Positions 42,469 through 50,595 of a DNA stretch of 64,000 bases are shown here, piece by piece. The DNA comes from Runella zeae DSM 19591. Its GTDB lineage: Bacteria; Bacteroidota; Bacteroidia; Cytophagales; Spirosomataceae. The translations under genes were made by a program, and so were the position numbers. The DNA is taken from positions 124,001-188,000 of the forward strand of contig NZ_AUIF01000010.1 of NCBI RefSeq assembly GCF_000423565.1, given 5' to 3'. Each line of letters starts with the position of its first letter. The stretch's first letter is position 1. The notes under the pieces were generated by a model, which had not been told where the DNA came from, ran no database searches, and saw only the letters and a list, made by a program, of their open reading frames with translations.

Positions 42469-43158
42469 GTGAAGTATAGCATAAAAATCCTCTTTATTGG
42501 CTTCCTGTGGGGAGCCTTTTCTTTAGGAACAATCGCTCAACGTATCAATATAGGTGCTGGTTTAGGCGGGTTTAACTACAAAGGGGACCTATCACCTGCT
42601 TTTAATGTACAAAATTACTTGCCAGGTGGACACGCCTTTTTTCGCTACAACATCAGTCCCTCGGTATCGCTGAGAGCAGGCGGGACATTGGGTATCACTG
42701 GGGCCAAAGACAGCCGCTCATCAGATCCTTTCAATCAAGCGCGAAATGCTTCTTTTAGATCCCGTATTACAGAAGGAAGTCTAATTACGGAGTATAATTT
42801 TTTGAATTATAGCCAGAAAAGAAAGGCCAAAAATTGGACTCCTTACTTATTTGGAGGATTGGGCTTTTACAAATTCAAGCCTCGTACCAAAACAAGTGAT
42901 TATAAAACCACCCAACTCAATATTCCTTTTGGTGCTGGTATCAAATGGGAATTTAAACGTCCCTGGAGCCTAGAGTTTGAGTTTGGAACTCGTAAGCTGT
43001 TTACAGACTATTTAGATGATTTGGGGAGTAATGTTCCTCTATCGCAAAAAACCCAGCTAGGAAATCCAACCACCAAAGACATGTATTATTACACGTCGAT
43101 TACGATAAGCTATACTTTTTACTCCATCATTTGCCCACCCGGCTTTTCGACTTATTAA
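42469..43158 (+). CDS. DUF6089 (PorG-like) outer-membrane protein, copy 2
   Basis: This 229-residue paralogue of copy 1 starts with GTG at 42469, which gives a proper signal peptide (IKILFIGFLWGAFSLGTIAQ). It shares INIGAGLGGFNYKGDLSP, TPYLFGGLGFYKFKPRTK and FGTRKLFTDYLDDLG, the conserved DYLDD signature of the family. The start lies 28 bases after copy 1, so the pair is probably co-transcribed. A terminator follows. Which copy is the functional PorG equivalent cannot be told from sequence. Confidence 0.82.
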   Translation: MKYSIKILFIGFLWGAFSLGTIAQRINIGAGLGGFNYKGDLSPAFNVQNYLPGGHAFFRYNISPSVSLRAGGTLGITGAKDSRSSDPFNQARNASFRSRITEGSLITEYNFLNYSQKRKAKNWTPYLFGGLGFYKFKPRTKTSDYKTTQLNIPFGAGIKWEFKRPWSLEFEFGTRKLFTDYLDDLGSNVPLSQKTQLGNPTTKDMYYYTSITISYTFYSIICPPGFSTY

Positions 43159-43187
43159 AATAATACTAAGTTTGTATTTGACCTTGT

Positions 43188-43211
43188 AGCCTATCCTTGG
43201 GTAGGCTTTTT
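43188..43211 (+). terminator. Terminator after the PorG-like pair
   Basis: AGCCTATCC pairs with GGGTAGGCT (one G-T pair) over a two-base TT loop, which probably opens to a larger loop, and is followed by TTTTT. It separates the nadK-porG region from the epimerase gene. Confidence 0.85.
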
Positions 43212-43222
43212 ATATTATTGCT

Positions 43223-44242
43223 ATGCAACTTTTCTTTCATCAATTCGACTTACGCCTTCGTCATACTTTCACCATCGCTCACGACTCGCGCGATTCACAG
43301 CCTACGCTTATTGTTGAATTAAAAGATGGAGCCTTCAGCGGGTTTGGAGAAGCTACGTCCAACAAGTACTATGGTATCACTATCGATAGCATGATAAGTG
43401 CGTTGGAAAATATACGTGAACTTATCGAAAACCATTCGCTATCATCTCCCGAACAATTATGGGAAGATACTCACCCCTTTTTGTCAGACAATCCCTTTGC
43501 GCAATGCGCACTCGATGAAGCAGCGCATGACTTATGGGCAAAAAAACAAGGGAAAAAACTATATGATGCGTGGGGCCTTTCGCTAGACTCAATACCCGTT
43601 ACTGATTATACCATTGGGATAGACAGTATTGATAAGATGATTGCCAAGATGAGCGAATTTCCTTGGCCGCTTTATAAAATAAAACTTGGTACTACTCATG
43701 ATTTGGAGATTATCAAAGAACTACGAAAACACACAGATGCGGTTTTTAGAGTGGATGCCAATTGTGCGTGGAATGCCCCCCAAGCCATAGAATATAGTTT
43801 TGAACTTAAAAAATGGGGGATAGAATTTATCGAGCAGCCACTCCCCGCTCATGATTGGGAGGGGATGAAAGAAGTATACCTTAAAAGTGCATTACCGTGC
43901 ATTGCTGATGAAAGTTGTATTGTAGAAAGCGACGTAGCAAAATGTGAAGGGTATTTTCATGGAGTAAACGTAAAACTCACCAAATGCGGTGGGCTTACTC
44001 CAGCCCGTCGGATGCTCGCAGAAGCCAAAAGCCTAGGAATGCAAACAATGGTAGGATGTATGAACGAAAGTAGCGTGGGGATTTCGGCAATTGCTCACTT
44101 GTTGCCCCTGCTAGACTATGTAGACATGGATGGCACACTACTCATCGCCAACGACCCCGCCACGGGAGTCACTTTTGACAATGGCAAAATAATCTTTGCC
44201 AACGAAAATGGCACAGGGGCTTCTTTAAAAACTATCATATAG
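43223..44242 (+). CDS. Dipeptide epimerase (L-Ala-D/L-Glu epimerase type)
   Basis: This 339-residue enolase-superfamily enzyme of the muconate-lactonizing subgroup has its catalytic residues in order. They are Lys152 and Lys154 in YKIKLGT, Asp178 (VDANCAW), Glu204 (EQPLP), Asp229 (ADES) and a Lys in VKLTKCGG (251 or 254). The loop MVGCMNESSVGI near 274-285 is typical of Ala-Glu epimerases. The enzyme epimerises L-Ala-D-Glu from peptidoglycan so the dipeptide can be degraded. A PLP-enzyme gene begins 14 bases after its stop, suggesting a common pathway. Confidence 0.87.
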   Translation: MQLFFHQFDLRLRHTFTIAHDSRDSQPTLIVELKDGAFSGFGEATSNKYYGITIDSMISALENIRELIENHSLSSPEQLWEDTHPFLSDNPFAQCALDEAAHDLWAKKQGKKLYDAWGLSLDSIPVTDYTIGIDSIDKMIAKMSEFPWPLYKIKLGTTHDLEIIKELRKHTDAVFRVDANCAWNAPQAIEYSFELKKWGIEFIEQPLPAHDWEGMKEVYLKSALPCIADESCIVESDVAKCEGYFHGVNVKLTKCGGLTPARRMLAEAKSLGMQTMVGCMNESSVGISAIAHLLPLLDYVDMDGTLLIANDPATGVTFDNGKIIFANENGTGASLKTII

Positions 44243-44256
44243 GCAAAACTCTGAAC

Positions 44257-45330
44257 GTGAACCACTTCTATCAAACAACTCATCTTCCCAATCGCACTAT
44301 TTTACTTGAGGGGAAAGAATACCTCTATTTCAGTGGCACCTCTTATTTGGGTCTCCCCCAAAACCCCCACTTTCAGGCACTTATCAAAGAGGGCGTGGAT
44401 GATTATGGAAACGTATATGGCAGTTCTCGTAATGGCAATTTACAATTGGATATCTACGAAAAAGCTGAGCATCAATTAGCAAATTGGGCGTATGCTCCCC
44501 AAGCTTTGACTTTATCGTCGGGGATGTTGGCTGGCCAAGCTACCATTCGCCAACTCATGCTTGAGGGCTACACCTTTGTGTATTCGCCTGATGCCCATCC
44601 TGCGGTTTGGCATGTGCCTCAAGTAGAAATCCCTACCATTTCTTTTGAAGAATGGAGTCAGTCTATTACTCAAATATTGGCGGCTATTTCAGGTTCCAAA
44701 GTGGCGATTGTCACCAATTCCGTAGATGCTCTACGCGGAAGATCTTATGATTTTGAATGGGTATATCAGCTTCCTGATACCCACGACATTGTTTTGGTAG
44801 TAGACGATTCTCACGGGCTTGGGGTCAGCGGCAACGAAGGCAAAGGTATTTGGCAAAAACTCCCACAACTTCCTCACATCCGAAAAATCGTTACGGCCTC
44901 TTTAGCTAAAGGGATGGGGTTGGCAGGGGGAGTGATTTTTTCGGATAGTGATACGCTACAGCGCATTCGTTATTCGGCCTATTTTGGCGGCTGTTCACCT
45001 ATCGCTCCTACCAATTTATATGCCTACCTTCATGCTACCTCTTTGTACGAAGCAGCTTATCTTCAATTACAACAAAACCTGCAGCAGTTTTCGTCGTCCG
45101 TAAAATCACTGTCCCTTTTTCCTTTTATAGACAATTACCCTGTTTTTTATACCCTTCACGATGAGTTGTATTCTTTTTTACTGGAGAAAAATATCCTCAT
45201 TTATAGCTTTTCTTACCCCAAACCTACCGACAAAGCCAATACTCGTATTGTACTCAGCGCCTGGCATACCACCGAAGATATAGCCAACCTAAGCAGTGCT
45301 TGCCATGAGTTTGCATCTAGCTATTTATAA
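44257..45330 (+). CDS. PLP-dependent alpha-oxoamine synthase-like enzyme (BioF/KBL family)
   Basis: This 357-residue fold-type I PLP enzyme starts with GTG 44257. Family landmarks are YGSSRNGNLQLDIYEKAEHQ, the cofactor-binding Asp/His in VVDDSHGLGVSG (about 181-192) and the Schiff-base Lys218 in TASLAKGMGLAGG. It is about 40 residues shorter than typical BioF or KBL. The sequence does not decide between 8-amino-7-oxononanoate synthase, glycine C-acetyltransferase and a new specificity. Its tight coupling to the dipeptide epimerase gene is notable. Confidence 0.8.
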   Translation: MNHFYQTTHLPNRTILLEGKEYLYFSGTSYLGLPQNPHFQALIKEGVDDYGNVYGSSRNGNLQLDIYEKAEHQLANWAYAPQALTLSSGMLAGQATIRQLMLEGYTFVYSPDAHPAVWHVPQVEIPTISFEEWSQSITQILAAISGSKVAIVTNSVDALRGRSYDFEWVYQLPDTHDIVLVVDDSHGLGVSGNEGKGIWQKLPQLPHIRKIVTASLAKGMGLAGGVIFSDSDTLQRIRYSAYFGGCSPIAPTNLYAYLHATSLYEAAYLQLQQNLQQFSSSVKSLSLFPFIDNYPVFYTLHDELYSFLLEKNILIYSFSYPKPTDKANTRIVLSAWHTTEDIANLSSACHEFASSYL

Positions 45331-45485
45331 AAGAAGTTTTTAAGCAATAAAACCCTCTTTTGCGATCCCGCTTCAACCTCTTCTTCTGATTCCTGACTCT
45401 TCCCTGATGTAGCTTCATCAGAAATCCCCTGTTTTATACTTCTCTCTTCACGAGATTTGGTTCATCATTTTAAACCTTTACAGAC

Positions 45486-46187
45486 ATGAAACCTTTTCTC
45501 ATTTTCTTACACGTATTCATTGGTTTTGTAGCACTTGCCGTAGGACTTATCCCTATGTTTTCAAAGAAAGGAGGGCGCCTCCACAACGTCACCGGCCTCA
45601 TCTATTACTGGTCTATGGTCATTGTGGCTATTACAGCATTGCTTTTGGTAGTCATTTCCCCACTCAACGACGGCCGATTGTTTTTGACAGGTATTGCTAT
45701 TTTTAGTTTTTACTTATGCTTTACGGGTAAAAGATCCCTAAAACAACGCAGCGGAACACCCACCCGTTGGTATGATTGGGGTATTTCGGGACTTATGGCT
45801 ATTACTGCCCTAGCCATGATTACCTACGGGAGTAGCTTGCTTTTTCGAAGTCTCGCCCAACAAACTTTTGATATGATGGGTATTCTCTTCATTGTATTTG
45901 GGATTTTTAGCGGTACCAATGCCCGTTACGATTTTCGGAAATACCTCCAACCCTCCTCTGCTAAATATGGCTCCAAAGAGTGGTTTTTTATTCATATTGA
46001 GCGTATGGGAGGCTCTTATATCGCTACATTTACGGCTTTTGCGTTGGTCAATGTCCGCTATGTTTTTCCTGAGGCACCTAGTAGTGTGTATATTGCCACT
46101 TGGATTATGCCTGGGATGATTGGTGGTATGATCATTGGCAGAGTGATGCGTCAATATTTATCAAAGCGTAAAGTCTTAACTACTTAA
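45486..46187 (+). CDS. Multi-pass membrane protein, DUF2306-like
   Basis: This 233-residue protein has about six hydrophobic segments (FLIFLHVFIGFVALAVGLIP first). Conserved-looking His residues include LHVFIG, GGRLHNVTG and WFFIHIERMGG. The pattern resembles DUF2306 membrane proteins, whose role is unknown. A preceding 155-base gap shows no gene. It has no clear operon partner; the MarR gene begins 124 bases later behind its own promoter candidate. Confidence 0.68.
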   Translation: MKPFLIFLHVFIGFVALAVGLIPMFSKKGGRLHNVTGLIYYWSMVIVAITALLLVVISPLNDGRLFLTGIAIFSFYLCFTGKRSLKQRSGTPTRWYDWGISGLMAITALAMITYGSSLLFRSLAQQTFDMMGILFIVFGIFSGTNARYDFRKYLQPSSAKYGSKEWFFIHIERMGGSYIATFTAFALVNVRYVFPEAPSSVYIATWIMPGMIGGMIIGRVMRQYLSKRKVLTT

Positions 46188-46217
46188 ACGCTATATAAAC
46201 ATATCAAGATTAAGAAC

Positions 46218-46246
46218 TATATTTGCCTAGTTGATCTGTGTCAACT
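46218..46246 (+). promoter_or_regulatory. -7 box with adjacent palindrome before the MarR gene
   Basis: TATATTTG (46218-46225) matches TAnnTTTG. Three bases later AGTTGA-N6-TCAACT (46229-46246) forms a 6-bp inverted repeat over the expected transcription start. This is the classic position for autorepression by a MarR-type dimer. Confidence 0.5.
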
Positions 46247-46311
46247 TTCTTGAAGCTAATAGTATATTTTTATTAACTTTAAGACATATCATTTGACATC
46301 CAATATAGGCA

Positions 46312-46782
46312 ATGCGCAAAGAAAAAACTGTTGACTTTCACATCAAATGGGCATGGCATGCTATTTCACGCATGTACAACACCTACGCTTCGCGTCGCTA
46401 TGGGATGACGATGGCTATCGGGTATGTGCTCCTCAATATTGATACCGAAACCGGTACTCCTGCTACCAAGATTGGTCCTTCGATTGGGATGGAACCTCGC
46501 AGCCTTACCCGAACGCTTAAAACCCTTGAAGAAAAAGGCTGGATTAGGCGCGAAATCGATGAAAATGACAAACGTTTTGTAAAAGTATTTTTGACCGAAG
46601 AAGGTCGGATAAAACGGGATATGGCTCGCGAAGGAGTAATTTCTTTCAATACGATGCTACGAGAACAAATCCCCCTTGAAAAATTGGTTATATTTTTTGA
46701 AGTTATCAAAGAAATTAACCGACTTGTAGATGAAGAAAACAACAAAATCAAAGCGGAGCCACAGATACAAGAAGAGTTTTAA
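46312..46782 (+). CDS. MarR-family transcriptional regulator
   Basis: This 156-residue winged-helix protein has its DNA-binding part at about 50-110 (ATKIGPSIGMEPRSLTRTLK, then LEEKGWIRREIDENDKRFVK with the wing Asp-Lys-Arg). Helices at both ends form the dimer. It opens KEKTVDFHIKWAWHAISRMY, as in MarR proteins common in Bacteroidota. The target is unknown; its own promoter is a candidate. The TetR-controlled efflux operon follows after a terminator and a 380-base gap, so direct control of that operon is possible but not shown. Confidence 0.87.
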   Translation: MRKEKTVDFHIKWAWHAISRMYNTYASRRYGMTMAIGYVLLNIDTETGTPATKIGPSIGMEPRSLTRTLKTLEEKGWIRREIDENDKRFVKVFLTEEGRIKRDMAREGVISFNTMLREQIPLEKLVIFFEVIKEINRLVDEENNKIKAEPQIQEEF

Positions 46783-46800
46783 ACTCTTCTTGTTCTTTTT
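46767..46800 (+). terminator. Terminator overlapping the end of the MarR gene
   Basis: A perfect 13-bp inverted repeat (46767-46779 with 46781-46793) is centred on the stop codon and followed by a T-run. The last codons of the gene form the left arm. Confidence 0.85.
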
Positions 46801-47005
46801 TATACCCTGATTCTTCCCTTTTGTCCGCTTTTTTTCCCAGTTCGCACTATTTCAATAGCCTACCTAAAGCACTGCATTTACATTTGTAATACTTATTTTA
46901 AGAGAAACAGCAAAAACAATTTTTTCTTAAAAAAGTACCAAAGCAAAAACCCCTCAAATCGCTATTTTGGCGTTTTTAAAAGTTTTTTTCTTTGAGCCAA
47001 TCACT

Positions 47006-47025
47006 ACTGACATACCGTTGTCAGT
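47006..47025. promoter_or_regulatory. ACTGACA / TGTCAGT palindrome upstream of tetR
   Basis: Two perfect 7-bp arms are separated by six bases (ACTGACA-N6-TGTCAGT). The form resembles operators of TetR or MarR proteins. It lies about 60 bases upstream of the -7 box. Confidence 0.45.
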
Positions 47026-47083
47026 GTACAATATTTTATTTGTAGTAAATATTTGGCCTATTAACAGCCCTTTCTCCAAATAT

Positions 47084-47149
47084 TATCTTTGAATAAAGTC
47101 ACAAAAAAACTTTGGAAACTTTGAACTTTCTTGTAGTTTCCAAAGTTTT
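47084..47149 (+). promoter_or_regulatory. -7 box and 15-bp inverted-repeat operator of the efflux operon
   Basis: TATCTTTG at 47084-47091 matches TAnnTTTG. Downstream, 47106-47120 and 47135-47149 form a perfect 15-bp inverted repeat (arm AAAACTTTGGAAACT) with a 14-base spacer. It covers the expected transcription start and leader. It could be a TetR operator, an mRNA hairpin, or both. Confidence 0.65.
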
Positions 47150-47174
47150 CATCTAAAAAAAGTGAAAATAGATA

Positions 47175-47825
47175 GTGAGAGAAAGAATCCTTGAAAAAGC
47201 CCAAGAACTGTTTTTTCGGTTTGGGGTAAAGAGTGTAACAATGGACGATATTGCTAGAGAACTAGGAATATCGAAGAAGACCATTTATCAGCATTTTGAA
47301 GACAAAAATTCGATGGTTTGTGCGGGAGTAAAACATCATTTTGAATGTGACCATTTTATTTCGGAACAAATCCACAACGAAGCCCCTAATCCGATCGCCG
47401 AAGCGGTAATGGGGGCCGAAATGATGCGCCAAACGATGTCAGGATTGAATCCTTCGGCGATTTTTGACATTAAGAAGTATTATCCCCAAGCTTGGGATAT
47501 GTTTTCACAATACAAAAAAGGATTTGTACTTGACTTAATCCGCCGTAATCTAAACAAAGGCATTGAAATGGGGCTTTACCGCGCCGATATCAACATAGAA
47601 GTGATTGCACGCCTACGCCTCGAACAAATCGAAATGGGTCTTGACCCTTACATTTTTCCACTGGGTCAATTCAATCCTTTAGAGACTCAGCTTGAGCTGC
47701 TTGACCATTTTTTGCGAGGTATCGTTACGGATGAGGGACTGATTTTGTATGAAGAATACAACAAAACACACATTACCTTACCCCAATCTACCGCTCACTT
47801 ATTCAACAATAAAAGTACCTATTAA
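47175..47825 (+). CDS. TetR-family transcriptional regulator of the efflux operon
   Basis: This 216-residue repressor starts with GTG 47175. The N-terminal helix-turn-helix reads GVKSVTMDDIARELGISKKT with IYQHFEDK (about 17-45). The larger C-terminal domain (about 50-205) would bind a ligand. It is the first gene of a tetR-tolC-MFP-RND cluster and presumably represses it through the inverted repeat in its leader. Inducers are unknown. Confidence 0.9.
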   Translation: MRERILEKAQELFFRFGVKSVTMDDIARELGISKKTIYQHFEDKNSMVCAGVKHHFECDHFISEQIHNEAPNPIAEAVMGAEMMRQTMSGLNPSAIFDIKKYYPQAWDMFSQYKKGFVLDLIRRNLNKGIEMGLYRADINIEVIARLRLEQIEMGLDPYIFPLGQFNPLETQLELLDHFLRGIVTDEGLILYEEYNKTHITLPQSTAHLFNNKSTY

Positions 47826-47940
47826 CAGCTATCTTAAATTGTTTCACTACTTAACTTCCTCTAAAACTATGATTATCAAACCACTATACATCTTCTAATA
47901 ACAGCCCAATTTCTTAACAATCCAATTTCTCAAACATTAT

Positions 47941-49296
47941 ATGCAACACCTTCAACTCAAATGGAAATGGCTGGTAATGCTTCTGTTACCTCTCTTTCCT
48001 GCCTACAGCCAAACGCGTTATAGTCTTCAAGAAGCTATTCAATATGGCATAACGCATAACATCAACGTCAAAAATACCCAAACCGACGCACAAAGCGCCG
48101 AATCGCGCATCGGTGAGATTCGGTCGGTGGGGTTGCCACAAGTAAGTGCATCCGTAAACATTCTAGACAACTTAATTATCCAAAAGGCGATTCTACCAGC
48201 CGCATTTGTGGGAGGTTCGGCTGATGATCCTCCAGTGGCTATTCCCTTTGGTGTAAAATACTCTGGCACGGCCGCAGCTCAGCTCAATCAAATCATTTTC
48301 AACGCTCAATGGTTGCTGGGACTAAAAGCAGCACAAGCTTATCGAGAGTTGGCTATTAAAAACGTAACACAATCCAAGATTCAAGTAGCCGAAAATGTCG
48401 CAAAAGCTTATTACAGTGTTTTAGTAGCCGAAGAAAGAGCTAAACTTTTGGATTTGAATATCCAACGTTTGGATAGCCTCACTCGCGAAATGAGTGCTAT
48501 GAACCAAAAAGGATTTGTGGAAAAACTCGATGTAGATCGTTTGGAAGTATCGCTCAACAACCTCAAAACGGAACGTTCTAAGGTTCAGAATCTAGTAGAT
48601 TTAAGCTACTACATGCTCAAATTTCAGATGGGTATGAAGCTAGATGAAGCAATCGAACTTACCGACCGCATCAACGAAAACGAGGTAGCCCGCATCGAAT
48701 CAGATGTAAAAGCCGAAAACAGCACTCCTTTCAGTTATGACCAACGTATCGATTACTCCATCCTCAAAAGTAACCTACTACTCTCTGAAATGGATGTAGA
48801 AAACAACAAGCGGGGGTATTATCCTACAGTAGCTGCTTTTGCGGGTTATGGGTACAACACGGGTCGTAACAAATTTTCAGAATTGTTTAGCTCTCCTTGG
48901 TTCAACAACTCAAATATTGGAATTAATATCAGCATTCCAATTTTTGACGGTTTTGCAAAAAAATACAAAATCCAACAAGCAAAATTTACCGTTGACAAAG
49001 TAAAACAGAGTTTGAGCTTGGTAGAGCAATCCATTGATTTACAAATCCGTAGTGCTAACATTACGATTTTGAATGGCCTCGAAACCCTCAAAACTCAAAA
49101 GCGTAATCTGGATTTGGCCCAAGAAGTAGTGCGGGTCTCTAAAATCAAATACCAATCAGGAACAGGCTCAAACATTGAGGTTATCAATGCAGAGTCGGCT
49201 CTCAAAGAAGCGCAAACCAATTATTTTGCCTCACTCTATGATTTGCTTTTGGCAAAAATAGACTTAGACAAAGCCAAAGGGAAATTAAACTACTAA
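47941..49296 (+). CDS. TolC-family outer-membrane efflux protein
   Basis: This 451-residue protein has a signal peptide (WLVMLLLPLFPAYSQ). Two OEP repeats rich in long helices follow, the first from RYSLQEAIQYGITHNINVKN and the second near 255-445. Its trimer forms the outer-membrane exit duct for the RND pump encoded downstream. Ala/Glu/Lys heptads (VAKAYYSVLVAEERAKLLDL) are typical of the helical barrel. The gap to tetR is 115 bases. Confidence 0.9.
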   Translation: MQHLQLKWKWLVMLLLPLFPAYSQTRYSLQEAIQYGITHNINVKNTQTDAQSAESRIGEIRSVGLPQVSASVNILDNLIIQKAILPAAFVGGSADDPPVAIPFGVKYSGTAAAQLNQIIFNAQWLLGLKAAQAYRELAIKNVTQSKIQVAENVAKAYYSVLVAEERAKLLDLNIQRLDSLTREMSAMNQKGFVEKLDVDRLEVSLNNLKTERSKVQNLVDLSYYMLKFQMGMKLDEAIELTDRINENEVARIESDVKAENSTPFSYDQRIDYSILKSNLLLSEMDVENNKRGYYPTVAAFAGYGYNTGRNKFSELFSSPWFNNSNIGINISIPIFDGFAKKYKIQQAKFTVDKVKQSLSLVEQSIDLQIRSANITILNGLETLKTQKRNLDLAQEVVRVSKIKYQSGTGSNIEVINAESALKEAQTNYFASLYDLLLAKIDLDKAKGKLNY

Positions 49297-49369
49297 AAAT
49301 CGTCTGTCTTGGAAAAGCTTTAACTTTTTTCAAACATAAGAGACAGAAAATCAAAACCATATCGTCATT

Positions 49370-50506
49370 ATGAAAACACAATACATTCTTTTATTAACAG
49401 CCACATTGCTCATAACTGCCTGCGGAGGCGAAAAGAAAGCCAATACAGTAGCAGAAAAAAAAGAAGCCTTGGCCCAATTGAAAGCCGAAGCCAAAACACT
49501 CACTGAAAAGATAGCCACTCTTGAAGCCGAACTCAAGGCCGCCGACCCCACTATGAAGGCTGCCGAAAAAGTAATGCCCGTGGTAACGACTGCGCTTCAA
49601 ACCCGCAACTTCAAAAGTTTTATTGAAATTCAGGGTACTGTCGAAACCAAAAACACGGCCACAGCCACTCCTCGTATGGCGGGGACTTATACTACGGTAT
49701 ACGTAAAAGAGGGCCAAAGTGTAAAAGCAGGACAGCTGTTAGCGAAGATAGACAATGCAATTTTGATGGACCAAATCGCCGCTCTCAAACAACAACTTGA
49801 ACTAGCAAACACGGTTTTTGAAAAACAAAAATCACTTTGGGATCAAAAAATCGGTACGGAGATTCAGTACTTACAAGCCAAAAACAATAAAGAGTCTTTG
49901 GAAAAAAACTTGGCGGTATTGAATACCCAAATAGACATGTATAATGTATACGCTCCTATCAGTGGTGCAGTAGAGAAAGTAATGGCCAAAACAGGCGAAA
50001 TAGCCGCTCCGGGTATGCCTCTTGCAAGCATTGTAAACCTTGGAAGTCTCAAAGCTACTGCCAATGTGCCTGACGTATACGTGAGCAATATCAAAATGGG
50101 AGATGCGGTAAAGGTGCTTTTGCCTGATTTAAATCGCGAAATCAACGCTCGTATTACGTTTATTAGTAAGCTCGTAAACCCCGCCAATCGTACCTTCAAA
50201 ATTGAAGCCTCGATTCCTACAAGCGGTGATATCAAGCCCAATATGCTTTCTGTATTAAACATCGCTGACATCAACAAATCCAACGCCTTGGTGATTCCTC
50301 AAAATTATATTCAAAGCACCGAATTTGGAGATGTCGTATATGTAGCAGAGACCGAAGGCAACAAAAAAATAGCAAAAGCTCGTAAAGTAAAAACGGGAGT
50401 GTCATATAACGGCGAAATCGAAATCATGGAAGGACTCCAAGCTGGAGATTTGATTGTGACGGAAGGTTATCAGGATTTAGTGGATGGACAGGCAATTAGT
50501 TTCTAA
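49370..50506 (+). CDS. RND efflux periplasmic adaptor (membrane fusion protein)
   Basis: This 378-residue lipoprotein has a signal and lipobox ending LLITAC (Cys17), followed by a Lys/Glu/Ala coiled coil at about 20-60 that is unusual in position. The HlyD-like lipoyl halves are VYVKEGQSVKAGQLLAKID and NVYAPISGAVEKVMAKTGEI, with the alpha-hairpin between. The beta-barrel and membrane-proximal domains follow, ending EGLQAGDLIVTEGYQDLVDG. It links the TolC duct to the RND permease encoded next. Confidence 0.9.
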   Translation: MKTQYILLLTATLLITACGGEKKANTVAEKKEALAQLKAEAKTLTEKIATLEAELKAADPTMKAAEKVMPVVTTALQTRNFKSFIEIQGTVETKNTATATPRMAGTYTTVYVKEGQSVKAGQLLAKIDNAILMDQIAALKQQLELANTVFEKQKSLWDQKIGTEIQYLQAKNNKESLEKNLAVLNTQIDMYNVYAPISGAVEKVMAKTGEIAAPGMPLASIVNLGSLKATANVPDVYVSNIKMGDAVKVLLPDLNREINARITFISKLVNPANRTFKIEASIPTSGDIKPNMLSVLNIADINKSNALVIPQNYIQSTEFGDVVYVAETEGNKKIAKARKVKTGVSYNGEIEIMEGLQAGDLIVTEGYQDLVDGQAISF

Positions 50507-50512
50507 CAAACC

Positions 50513-50580
50513 GTTAATTGTTATTCGTTAATTTTGGCTATCTCAAAGATACGGCTAGCCATTAACTAACAACGATTAAC
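50513..50580. repeat. Imperfect inverted repeat between the adaptor and permease genes
   Basis: The left arm (50513-50540) is GTTAATTG followed by GTTAAT and GGCTA. The right arm (50556-50580) is TAGCC, ATTAAC and GATTAAC. They fold into a long interrupted hairpin in the 89-base gap. It may stabilise or attenuate the transcript, or be a small dispersed repeat. Confidence 0.5.
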
Positions 50581-50595
50581 CTAAACCGTAAGGTT

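Larger units (their letters stand above)
46783..47174. other. Non-coding gap before the efflux operon
   Basis: This 392-base A+T-rich gap holds the MarR terminator at its left end and the regulatory region of the TetR operon at its right. I see no gene between them. Confidence 0.6.
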
